DNA of 64,000 nt from Bacillus sp. A301a_S52 (GTDB taxonomy: Bacteria; Bacillota; Bacilli; Bacillales; Salisediminibacteriaceae): assembly GCA_024701455.1 (NCBI GenBank), contig JABXYP010000001.1:1740001-1804000 (forward strand). Reading direction: 5' to 3'. This document shows, piece after piece, positions 57,583 to 64,000 of the stretch (the stretch's first letter is position 1; every line of letters begins with the position of its first letter). Under the pieces are notes generated by a model. The model worked only from the letters and a program-made list of their open reading frames with translations, was not told where the DNA came from and did not search any database. Position numbers and translations under genes: made by a program.

Positions 57583-58509
57583 ATGAAAAAAATAGTATCT
57601 ACTTTCATGTTATCTTTATCAACAGCGTTATTTTTAACAGCGTGTGGAGGAAATACGAATAATGAAAATGAAAACCAAGATAATGCCTTAGCGGAGGAAG
57701 GGATTTATGTAACGGCAAGCTTTTCTGTGCTTGCGGACATGATTGAACACGTGCTCGGGGATCGTGGAACAGTGGATTATATTGTCCCAATTGGGGAAGA
57801 ACCTCATGAGTATGAACCGGTGCCTAATGATTTTCGCAATGTGAATGATGCAGATGTTTTCTATGTCAATGGACTAGGTCTTGAAGAGTGGTTGGAACGA
57901 GTTGTTGATAATGCATCAGATACGGAAGTTGTCTCGTTATCTGATGGTGTAGAAGCAATTCCTCTAATAGGAGAGGATGAAGCTGATCCACACGCTTGGT
58001 TAAGTCCAAAAAACGCCCACTATTACGTGGAAAATATCGTTGAGGACTTAATTGAAAGGGATCCTGAAGGGGAAGAAGAGTATCGTGCTAATGCAGAGGC
58101 ATTTCTCGCAGAAGTAGAAGAGTTAGATGTTTGGATTGAAGAACAAGTTGATACTATTAATGAAGAACATCGAACGATCGTGATTAGTGAGAACGCCTTT
58201 AAGTATTTTGGAGAAGACTATGGTTTTGCTACAGAAGGTATTTGGGAAATTAACTCCCACGAAGAAGGAACATCAGGCCAAATAAATCGTGTTATAGATA
58301 TTTTACGAGAAGAAGGTATCCCTGCCGTGTTTGTTGAGACAACAGTTGACAAACGATATATGGAAACTGTCTCAGAAAATTCAGATGTAGAAATTGCTGG
58401 TGAAGTGTACACAGACGCTGTAGGAACCGAAGGATCTGGCGCAGAAACTTATATAGAGATGATGAGGCATAATGCTGAAACATTCGTGGATGGTTTAACG
58501 ACAGAGTGA
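57583..58509 (+). CDS. Metal ABC transporter substrate-binding lipoprotein (Mn/Zn type)
   Basis: The 308-residue protein has a lipoprotein signal with lipobox LFLTAC (Cys21) and an acidic linker. Metal-site segments are GEEPHEYEP (His75), DPHAWLSP (His about 147), then ISENAFKYFGEDYGF and IWEINSHEEGT. The SENAFKYF form, with Glu rather than His, is like the Mn2+-binding PsaA/MntC group, not the usual Zn2+ ZnuA. No permease or ATPase gene is adjacent, so partner components must lie elsewhere. GAGGAGAG precedes the ATG, and a terminator follows. Confidence 0.88.
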   Translation: MKKIVSTFMLSLSTALFLTACGGNTNNENENQDNALAEEGIYVTASFSVLADMIEHVLGDRGTVDYIVPIGEEPHEYEPVPNDFRNVNDADVFYVNGLGLEEWLERVVDNASDTEVVSLSDGVEAIPLIGEDEADPHAWLSPKNAHYYVENIVEDLIERDPEGEEEYRANAEAFLAEVEELDVWIEEQVDTINEEHRTIVISENAFKYFGEDYGFATEGIWEINSHEEGTSGQINRVIDILREEGIPAVFVETTVDKRYMETVSENSDVEIAGEVYTDAVGTEGSGAETYIEMMRHNAETFVDGLTTE

Positions 58510-58568
58510 TCCTATATGGAAAGAATAGATGCTATAAATTATTATGCTATAAGCTTCAATTATGATAT

Positions 58569-58608
58569 AAAACGAGACAGAGAATCTAAACTCTCCTGTC
58601 TCGTTTTA
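58569..58608. terminator. Terminator between the metal lipoprotein and immA-like gene
   Basis: AAACGAGACAG pairs with CTGTCTCGTTT and is followed by TATATTT; it could serve both convergent genes. Confidence 0.8.
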
Positions 58609-58612
58609 TATT

Positions 58613-58665
58613 TATCCAACACTCAAGGGGCAGTAAAACCCCACTGATTGAAGCTTAGCTTATAA
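58613..58665 (+). repeat. Fragment of the structured repeat (3' tail only)
   Basis: CACTCAAGGGGCAGTAAAAC then CCCACTGATTGAAGCTTAGC and TTATAAT resembles the inner block and tail of copies 1 and 9, with the same orientation. The 5' hairpin is absent. Detected only by similarity. Confidence 0.55.
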
Positions 58666-58711
58666 TAGACTTGGTGCCAAAAGTAACATGTTTCTCTTAC
58701 ACATTTCTTAA

Positions 58712-59257
58712 TTAGTTTTCATAATATGATTGTTTCTCTGTGATTACCTGTTCTTTTAAACGATGAGTATTTGTGTCATCCAGGTGGAGTTGATATTCTT
58801 GCGCTTTATTATGAACGAAAGCTAATTTTCTTTCAACAAAAGAGGGAGGGACATTAAAAGAATCACTTAATTCTTCCACAATGGTTATACTCTGAAAATC
58901 AAAATGCCGCATCATGTGCCATGGCATGGCTGCATAGAATTGAAAATGATTTGCATCCCACTCTTGTAGTTCCGTAAATTCATTGGGCATAAACAATTGA
59001 GAGCCAGCATGTCGTAATAAATGACCTAATTCATGAAAAAAATGTAAACGTTCTTCTTCCTTTGGAAGCCCCTGCTGTAGCATGATTGCCTTGTACCTGC
59101 CTACACATTGAAAGTTAGACGGTTTATCGTGATATTTTATATAAATGTTCAATGCTTGGGCAATATCACAGGGAATGATATCACGTGGTTGTTGAATATT
59201 TAACTTTCTATAAAAGGACATGACATAATCTTCTCTGTGTGTATGGATATATTTCAT
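58712..59257 (-). CDS. ImmA/IrrE family metallo-endopeptidase
   Basis: The 181-residue protein carries the zinc site HFFHELGHLLRH (His75, Glu76, His79) typical of ImmA/IrrE proteases, which cut repressors such as ImmR or DdrO when DNA is damaged. It lies downstream of an Xre repressor gene on the same strand, but 244 bases away. A LexA-type box lies at 59350-59361, upstream of its start. AATGAGGATG precedes the ATG; MSFYRKLNIQQ is a possible later start. It may be a remnant of a mobile element module. Confidence 0.88.
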   Translation of the reverse strand: MKYIHTHREDYVMSFYRKLNIQQPRDIIPCDIAQALNIYIKYHDKPSNFQCVGRYKAIMLQQGLPKEEERLHFFHELGHLLRHAGSQLFMPNEFTELQEWDANHFQFYAAMPWHMMRHFDFQSITIVEELSDSFNVPPSFVERKLAFVHNKAQEYQLHLDDTNTHRLKEQVITEKQSYYEN

Positions 59258-59349
59258 AACACCATCCTCATTAACCTAATTTTTCATCAGTACTTTAGAT
59301 TATATTTTTCATGATAACATATTTTATATAGGTCCTTTACACAATAATA

Positions 59350-59361
59350 GAACATACGTTC
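59350..59361 (-). promoter_or_regulatory. Candidate LexA (SOS) box before the ImmA-like gene
   Basis: GAACATACGTTC fits the Bacillus DinR/LexA core GAACNNNNGTTC. On the minus strand it lies just upstream of a possible TTGTGT -35 and about 90 bases from the ATG. Confidence 0.5.
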
Positions 59362-59371
59362 TCTTTTTGTG

Positions 59372-59398
59372 TAAAAAAAGAGAAGCTGGCTCTTCTCT
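59372..59398 (-). terminator. Minus-strand terminator after the Xre gene
   Basis: Reading the minus strand, AGAGAAG pairs with CTTCTCT around a six-base loop and is followed by TTTTTT. It would end the xre transcript before immA. Confidence 0.7.
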
Positions 59399-59400
59399 CA

Positions 59401-59505
59401 ATAAATGAGCGTCCGTAAAACTCCCGGATCAAAATAGAGAGGAGAGAAATCTATTTATGCGGGAGATAATGGTCGCTAATGTCCTGACTGTAAGGTTTGT
59501 CTTAT
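59401..59505 (+). repeat. Intergenic structured repeat, copy 7
   Basis: GAGCGTCCGT, ACTCCCGG, AAAATAGAGAGGAGAG, TCTATTT, GCGGGAGAT, GTCGCTAATGTCCTGAC and AAGGTTTGTCTTAT. The end of the tail (59502-59504) contains TTA, the complement of the TAA stop of the minus-strand Xre gene. Short form without the inner block. Confidence 0.9.
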
Positions 59506-59906
59506 TTATTCGGCTCTTGTTCCAGCTTTTCAGCTTTAGCTACTACCCAATCGAAATGGTCCTTTAACTCTTGAATTTGCTCACGGTTCAATTTTTTCAT
59601 TTGATCAATGTCATAGAAACCCAGGTCCATGTCTTCTAATTGGTTATCAATCATATACTGTTTCAAATCCTCAAGCGGGTCGTAACTTTCTGAAGTAGGT
59701 AGATGAGTACGCCCGAGGAGATAATCTGTTGATACATCGTAGTATTCTGCAAACTTAGCAATTATATCAGGATCTGGGTTGGATTGGCCGCTCTCGTATC
59801 GAGAAAGTTGGAAATTTGTTAAGCCAAAGATAGCAGCAGCTTTTTTTTGAGTTAATTGATACTTCTCACGTTGCAATCTTAACCGTTTACCGAGCACATT
59901 ATCCAT
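59502..59906 (-). CDS. Xre-family HTH transcriptional regulator (ImmR-like)
   Basis: The 134-residue protein begins MDNVLGKRLRLQREKYQLTQ with a helix-turn-helix at about 14-40 (KKAAAIFGLTNFQLSRYESG) and ends in a long helical, probably dimerising tail. Its size and the nearby ImmA-like gene fit an ImmR-type repressor. GGAGG lies before ATG 59906 (a longer frame begins at 59924). Its stop codon lies in repeat copy 7. An inverted repeat at 59956-59974 may be its own operator. Confidence 0.85.
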   Translation of the reverse strand: MDNVLGKRLRLQREKYQLTQKKAAAIFGLTNFQLSRYESGQSNPDPDIIAKFAEYYDVSTDYLLGRTHLPTSESYDPLEDLKQYMIDNQLEDMDLGFYDIDQMKKLNREQIQELKDHFDWVVAKAEKLEQEPNK

Positions 59907-59955
59907 GGTTATTTCCTCCATCATTATGTCCCTTGTATTAGCTTAAGTGTATCAT

Positions 59956-59974
59956 TTTTGCAAAAAAAGCAAAA
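59956..59974 (-). promoter_or_regulatory. Candidate operator upstream of the Xre gene
   Basis: TTTTGC-AAAAAAA-GCAAAA is a perfect six-base inverted repeat, about 50 bases before the Xre start and near a possible -10 (GATACA). It may bind the Xre protein itself. Confidence 0.45.
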
Positions 59975-60284
59975 GAGAAGTTAGTTATAAAAAGAAGCTT
60001 ACTATAAGTGTTAAATGATGTCGTTACCTCTGAATTAAATGGACTTCATAGGTATGGGGCTTAATACTTAAAGGAATGTAAAGCACTTTCCAAAATGTCG
60101 ATCTTAGCATCATAACACTATGATCGTATTAATTTTTTAAAAAAGGCGGAGTTAAAATAGCATGATTAAAATGAATTCCCGTAGAAACGAGCTTTTCTTT
60201 TTTTACGTACCAATGTGGCATTTGGTATAATAAGAAAGCAACGAGTGAGTTTAGAGTAGATAAAGAGAAATGGAGCGTTAGATA
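59975..60284 (+). other. Gap before dapF
   Basis: No gene. A perfect TATAAT at 60226-60231 with a weak TTACGT 17 bases upstream (60203-60208) is a likely dapF promoter. Confidence 0.5.
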
Positions 60285-61253
60285 ATGAAATTAGACATTT
60301 TGAAATGCCATGGTTCCGGAAACGATTTTATCATTATTGATGAAATGGCGCATGATTACGCGTTCTCTGAACAACAGCGAATTATTATTTCTAAAGAATT
60401 AGCAGGTAAAGATCATCTCATTGGGTCTGATGGGATTTTGTTCGTACAAAACAGTAAGTCTGCAGATGCTACGATGCGTATGTTTAACACGGACGGGTCG
60501 GAAGCAGAAATGTGCGGAAATGGTCTAAGGTGTGTAGCTCGTTATGTAGGAGAGAAGCTAGGGCGCGAGAGCATGATAATTGAAACAATGAAAGCAAATC
60601 TAGCAGTAAAGAAAGTTGAAGATATATTTCCTAATAATCCTACGTATGAAGTAGCGATAGAGCCAGTATCATTAAAACCCAAAACACTACCATTAATATC
60701 AAATGATACGGATCATATAAACAAACCGATTAAAGGGTTGCCTGAACATTTAACTTTTACGGCTTTAAGTGTACCCAATCCGCACATTGTGGCACTTGTG
60801 GACGATGTGGATGAGAAAGAAGTCGCGACTGTTGGAAAGGAAGCAAATGAACTAAAAAACATTCTTCCAAACGGCGTCAATGTTAGTTTTCTAAAAAAGA
60901 TAGGCGAAGCTAAAGTTTTCGTGCAGACATATGAGCGTGGTGTTGGCTTAACGAATGCTTGTGGTACAGCTATGTCTGCTTCAAGTCTTGTATCGTGTTT
61001 GCTCGGACTAAATACATTTAATGAAAAGATTCTCGTATTAAATCGGGGCGGTATGGTCCAATGTCTTGTAAAGAAAGATGAGGAAGGTCATTTTTATATT
61101 AAATTGCGTGGTAATGCTACGTATGAGTATTCAGCTACAGTAAATTTTGATTTCGCAGATCCTGAAAGCTCAGAGGTGAGTGACCTTTCTCATTACGAAG
61201 CCGAAACTGCTAACTACGCCGCTCTTGCTAAGGCAGCAAAAAATTTGATTTGA
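60285..61253 (+). CDS. dapF: Diaminopimelate epimerase
   Basis: DapF converts LL- to meso-diaminopimelate for lysine and peptidoglycan. Both catalytic cysteines are present: EMCGNGLRC (Cys77) and TNACGTAMSASSLV (Cys226). KCHGSGNDFIIIDE near the N-terminus is also conserved. At 322 residues it is longer than the usual 280, with extra loops near residues 117-140 and a C-terminal extension. GAAATGGAGC precedes the ATG. A terminator follows. Confidence 0.95.
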   Translation: MKLDILKCHGSGNDFIIIDEMAHDYAFSEQQRIIISKELAGKDHLIGSDGILFVQNSKSADATMRMFNTDGSEAEMCGNGLRCVARYVGEKLGRESMIIETMKANLAVKKVEDIFPNNPTYEVAIEPVSLKPKTLPLISNDTDHINKPIKGLPEHLTFTALSVPNPHIVALVDDVDEKEVATVGKEANELKNILPNGVNVSFLKKIGEAKVFVQTYERGVGLTNACGTAMSASSLVSCLLGLNTFNEKILVLNRGGMVQCLVKKDEEGHFYIKLRGNATYEYSATVNFDFADPESSEVSDLSHYEAETANYAALAKAAKNLI

Positions 61254-61260
61254 ACATTAT

Positions 61261-61300
61261 AAAAAACTTGTCCCTTATAAAGGAGAGGCAAGTTTTTTAC
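61261..61300 (+). terminator. Terminator after dapF
   Basis: AAAAACTTG pairs with CAAGTTTTT with inner TCCCTT/AGGAG pairing and a following T run. Confidence 0.85.
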
Positions 61301-61448
61301 TTCGTTAAGATTGTTTTTAATCCTTCATTTCATTTACGTTCCCAAAAAAGCCATCCTGAAAAATTTCTACTGTTAATCTTGTTATTTCTGTTACTACATA
61401 CACTATTATCTTCGTTTACTCTAAAAGTGGGTTATTCAGAAGAAATTA

Positions 61449-61558
61449 TCACAGATAAGCGTCCGTAAAACTCCTGTCTCAAAATAGAGAGGAGAGCTAA
61501 CTCTATTTAGGTGGGAGATAACGAACGCTAATATCCTAATTGAAGATTGGTTTTATGA
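61449..61558 (+). repeat. Intergenic structured repeat, copy 8
   Basis: TTATCACAGATAAGCGTCCGT, AAAATAGAGAGGAGAG, CTCTATTTAG, GTGGGAGATAACGAACGC, TAATATCC and tail GAAGATTGGTTTTAT. Stem 3 (AAATAGAG/CTCTATTT) is perfect and stem 1 has one mismatch. The tail end at 61553-61555 gives TTA, the complement of the TAA stop of the minus-strand HxlR gene. Confidence 0.92.
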
Positions 61559-61912
61559 TTCTTTTTTCACGAGAATCTCGTCTTCAGCAAGTTTTTTGTT
61601 TTTTAAGTCAAGGTGTTTTTCTCCCCAATCCATCATATCGTTTAGAAGCTGTTCTAACTCTTTACCGTATTCAGTTAGCGTGTATTCTACTCTTGGTGGT
61701 ATGTCATCATATTTTGTTCTCGTAATCAAACCATCTCTTTCTAAGTCTTTTAATTGTTTAATGAGTGTTTGATGATTAACCTTTGGTAAACTGGCTTTAA
61801 TCTCACTAAAACGTAAAGTTTTGTCCACTAAAACGAGAAGGATTGCAGCCTTCCATTTTCCGCAAACAATATCTAGTGTCGCTTTAATAGCTTTAATTTG
61901 TTTTACTTTCAT
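61553..61912 (-). CDS. HxlR-family transcriptional regulator
   Basis: A 119-residue winged-helix protein with the HxlR/DUF24 pattern IVCGKWKAAILLVLVDKTLR, followed by FSEIKASLPKVNHQTLIKQL and RDGLITRTKYDDIPPRVEYT. Cys17 is the only cysteine in the chosen protein, near the site where redox-sensing members hold one. GGAGGATAAC precedes ATG 61912; the longer frame to 61999 is rejected. Such regulators respond to aldehydes, quinones or disulfide stress; the target is unknown. Its stop lies in repeat copy 8. Confidence 0.9.
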   Translation of the reverse strand: MKVKQIKAIKATLDIVCGKWKAAILLVLVDKTLRFSEIKASLPKVNHQTLIKQLKDLERDGLITRTKYDDIPPRVEYTLTEYGKELEQLLNDMMDWGEKHLDLKNKKLAEDEILVKKES

Positions 61913-61927
61913 AACGTTATCCTCCAG

Positions 61928-61943
61928 GTATATTTTAATATAC
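61928..61943 (-). promoter_or_regulatory. Candidate HxlR operator
   Basis: GTATATT-TT-AATATAC is an inverted repeat with seven-base arms, 16 bases upstream of the HxlR start and between it and the divergent stressosome gene. It could be autoregulatory. Confidence 0.45.
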
Positions 61944-62031
61944 GTCTTACAAATGAATAGATTATATGACACACTATGAATTAAGGCAGTGATTACCATT
62001 TAATCGACACAAGGGGGAGACTATCGAGTTT

Positions 62032-62850
62032 ATGGACAAAACCGAGCAAGAAATGCTGCAATCTGTTGCTGATTACTTGACTAAGCATGAAACTGATTTA
62101 ATCTATCAAATGATGGCAGAAGAAAACTTGCTTCAACATCAAAATAAAGAACAGCTTAGAATAGTTTTTACTCGTTTTATGTATCGCTTTAAACGTCGTT
62201 TAATACAGCCTATGAAGCAACAAACAGGTGAAGAAGTTGTTGTGTTGTTAGTGGAAGAACTAGAAAAGAGTATCTACCCCACAGTCGTTATTGATGGCAT
62301 CTACAGTATGGCAAAGATAATAAGATTGAGGTTACAAGTAGAGATAAAAGAAAATAGTCGTTTAACTACGTATGATTTGCTACATATTCATGAACGATTA
62401 AATAATGAAATGAACTCTGTTGTGAAAGAAGTATTTGATGCCTATGTGTGTATTTCAAATTCAACACAAAACCGATATATAGCCAATCTTAATGAACTTT
62501 CATCACCAATTATTAAAGTGACCGACAAAATTGCTGTTTGTCCATTGATGGGCGGAATTGATGAAAAACGTGGTCGACAACTTATCCGAAATACACTCGA
62601 GCAGTGTAAACTTAAACGTTTGAATAAAGTGATAGTTGATATGTCAGGAGTCACTAAAATTGATGATCTTGTGGCAAGCTATATCAATTATATGGCGAAA
62701 GCTTTAAGCCTAATTGGTGTTAATATTACCCTCACAGGCGTTCATTCAAACGTTGCTATCACGGCCATCGAGCAAAATGTTACATTTAAACAGGTTAAAA
62801 TCTATCGTAATGTTCAACAGGCCCTTAATCACATGGGTATTTTTTCCTGA
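62032..62850 (+). CDS. RsbR-type stressosome protein with acidic residues at the phospho sites
   Basis: The 272-residue protein has an N-terminal globin-like RsbR-N domain (to about residue 145) and a C-terminal STAS domain with PLMGGIDEKRGRQLIRNTLE and VIVDMSGVTKIDDLVASYIN. Alignment with RsbRA puts Glu178 at the T171 position and Asp212 at T205, the two sites phosphorylated by RsbT; the 34-residue spacing agrees. B. subtilis YtvA has Glu at these positions too. GGGGGAG precedes the ATG. It may be a stressosome sensor with fixed or mimicked phosphorylation. Confidence 0.85.
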   Translation: MDKTEQEMLQSVADYLTKHETDLIYQMMAEENLLQHQNKEQLRIVFTRFMYRFKRRLIQPMKQQTGEEVVVLLVEELEKSIYPTVVIDGIYSMAKIIRLRLQVEIKENSRLTTYDLLHIHERLNNEMNSVVKEVFDAYVCISNSTQNRYIANLNELSSPIIKVTDKIAVCPLMGGIDEKRGRQLIRNTLEQCKLKRLNKVIVDMSGVTKIDDLVASYINYMAKALSLIGVNITLTGVHSNVAITAIEQNVTFKQVKIYRNVQQALNHMGIFS

Positions 62851-62895
62851 ATCAACTAACGTTCATAAATGTTTAAAAGGACAATGTATTCTTTT

Positions 62896-63049
62896 ATCAC
62901 ACATAAGCGTCCGTAAACCTCCGGACTCAAAATAGAAGGGGAGTTAACTGTATTTAGTCGGAAGCTAACGGACGCTAATGTCCTGATTGACTCAACTACC
63001 AATCAGTGGAGGAGAAAAAAACCCCCACTGATTGAAGGTTCGTTTTATA
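62896..63049 (+). repeat. Intergenic structured repeat, copy 9
   Basis: The most complete outer stem: GCGTCCGT pairs perfectly with ACGGACGC (62907-62914 and 62968-62975). It includes the AAAATAGAAGGGGAG core and CTAATGTCCTGATTGACTC, then the optional inner hairpin AATCAGTGG...CCACTGATT and the tail GAAGGTTCGTTTTAT. Confidence 0.92.
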
Positions 63050-63145
63050 AGAGAGAATTAAGAGTAATTGTATACATAACTGTAGAGAACGAGAGGAGAG
63101 AACACTTTAGCATAGTGTGAATAAGAGATGTTCCCTGCTTACTTA

Positions 63146-63185
63146 AAACAGGCTCTTTCCATAATGGTAAAGGAGCCTGTTTTTG
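63146..63185. terminator. Bidirectional terminator between rsbR-like gene and cobA
   Basis: AAACAGGCTC pairs with GAGCCTGTTT and inner CCA/TGG pairing, with T runs on both sides. Confidence 0.82.
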
Positions 63186-63215
63186 TACTTCGAATGCAGA
63201 GGATAATCAGTTGTT

Positions 63216-64000
63216 CTAGTAGCTCATTACTTCAGTTAACTCAGAAGAAGTAAGTTTATTCTCAAACCAAGAAAGCTGCTCACGTACTTTTACGACGTTG
63301 CCTACTACGATTATGGCTGGGGCTTGAATACGACGACTTTTCACAATGTCAGGCATGGCAGACAAAGTAGTTGTTACAGTTTCTTGATTGTCACATGTAC
63401 CCCAGCGAATGATAGCTACTGGTGTATCCGGTGAGCGGCCATGTAAAATGAGTTTCTGTTGGATATGGTCGATTTGTTTAATTCCCATATAAAATACCAA
63501 TGTGTCAATCCCTTTGGCAAGGCTACTCCAATTAATATCATCCGTTTCACAATTTTTCCGTCTATGTGCTGTTATAACGGCGAATGAGGAGCTGAACTCT
63601 CGATGAGTAAGAGGGATTCCAGCGTAAATTGGTGCAGCGATACCAGAAGTTATGCCAGGTACAATTTCAAACTTTAAGTGATGTTTTTGGCAAAAGGCAG
63701 CTTCTTCTCCAACCCTGCCAAAAATAGCAGGATCTCCACCTTTCAATCTCACGACTGTCTGTCCTTTCAAACCGTGAAAGACGATTAAATCATTGATGGC
63801 TTCTTGACTAATAGATGGCACATCAGGTGTTTTGCCGCAGTAAACTAAATCAACGTCTTTCTTTGCGTGTGACAGGAGTTGAGGGTTGACAAGCCTGTCG
63901 TAAATAATGACATCTGCTTGTTGGAGTAATTCTGCTCCTCGAACAGTAATTAATTTCGGGTCACCTGGACCGGCTCCGACAAAATAGATGACTCCTTTTT
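63216..64000 (-). CDS. cobA: Uroporphyrinogen-III C-methyltransferase (partial)
   Basis: The enzyme methylates uroporphyrinogen III to precorrin-2 in siroheme or cobalamin synthesis, using S-adenosylmethionine. The frame stays open to the window end and begins at the edge with GVIYFVGAGPGDPKLITVRG, matching the SUMT N-terminus, so only a few starting residues are missing. Other motifs are VVRLKGGDPAIFGRVGEEA and VPGITSGIAAPIYAGIPLTH. Standalone single-domain CobA rather than CysG is indicated by its length, about 260 residues. Confidence 0.9.
   Translation of the reverse strand, partial: KGVIYFVGAGPGDPKLITVRGAELLQQADVIIYDRLVNPQLLSHAKKDVDLVYCGKTPDVPSISQEAINDLIVFHGLKGQTVVRLKGGDPAIFGRVGEEAAFCQKHHLKFEIVPGITSGIAAPIYAGIPLTHREFSSSFAVITAHRRKNCETDDINWSSLAKGIDTLVFYMGIKQIDHIQQKLILHGRSPDTPVAIIRWGTCDNQETVTTTLSAMPDIVKSRRIQAPAIIVVGNVVKVREQLSWFENKLTSSELTEVMSY

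Noticed and set aside
61250..61468. 72-residue plus-strand ORF after dapF
   Set aside because: It overlaps the dapF end, the terminator and repeat copy 8, and looks like a chance frame.

Overview
The window is about 64 kb of low-GC Firmicutes chromosome. Gene content and order point to a Bacillaceae member, probably an alkaliphilic or halotolerant Bacillus relative such as the Salipaludibacillus/Evansella type; the genus is an inference. The backbone follows the Bacillus subtilis block secDF-recJ-apt-relA-dtd-hisS-aspS-rarA-cymR-yrvO-mnmA-yrrB-recD2-alaS-yrzL-ruvX-yrzB-mltG-yrrM-yrrN-yrrO-udk-greA-yrrS-yrzA-mtnN-yrhC almost gene for gene. No tRNA, rRNA, CRISPR array or intact insertion sequence was seen.

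Layout. 1-9.3 kb: start of a small membrane protein gene (minus), an ArsB/NhaD-type antiporter, a YetF/DUF421 protein, spoVB (minus), a DUF368 protein, comN, split secD and secF, a cation-diffusion transporter and a LapA-like protein. 9.4-19.2 kb: recJ, apt, relA, dtd, a 58-residue HTH-like ORF, then a T-box leader with hisS-aspS. 19.2-23.1 kb: 6S RNA and the lactate-use operon lutABC behind a catabolite-responsive element. 23.3-34.5 kb: rsfA and rarA (minus), yczE-like, cymR, cysteine desulfurase, mnmA, TPR protein, recD2, small proteins and an AI-2E family permease. 34.5-47.4 kb: T-box alaS, ireB-ruvX-yrzB, mltG, the tRNA mo5U34 operon trmR-trhP1-trhP2-udk, greA, yrrS, yrzA, mtnN and yrhC. 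47.5-53.1 kb: a Nudix hydrolase, an HPr-like protein without the active-site histidine, and a TPP riboswitch operon thiG-thiH-tenI-thiS-thiF. 53.2-64 kb, more accessory in character: an S9 peptidase, an orphan flagellin, a double PRC-barrel protein, an orphan metal-binding lipoprotein, a split Xre/ImmA pair, dapF, a HxlR regulator, an RsbR-type stressosome protein and an incomplete cobA/sumT.

The most distinctive feature outside the known genes is a family of intergenic elements, nine copies plus one fragment, about 65-150 bp, all in the same orientation. They share a nested hairpin with partly compensated stems and a conserved 3' tail. Two copies supply the stop codon of the neighbouring minus-strand gene, and three degraded copies look like deletions between short direct repeats inside the element. 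I do not recognise the family.

Other points of interest: the recJ promoter lies in the loop of a hairpin that would mask the recJ ribosome site on readthrough RNA; the trmR ribosome site lies inside a terminator-like hairpin; greA has a long structured leader from a good promoter; an RsbR paralogue has Glu and Asp at the two phospho-threonine positions; and a LexA-type box precedes the ImmA-like protease gene. Function calls are from reading translated sequence and order only; no database search was run.
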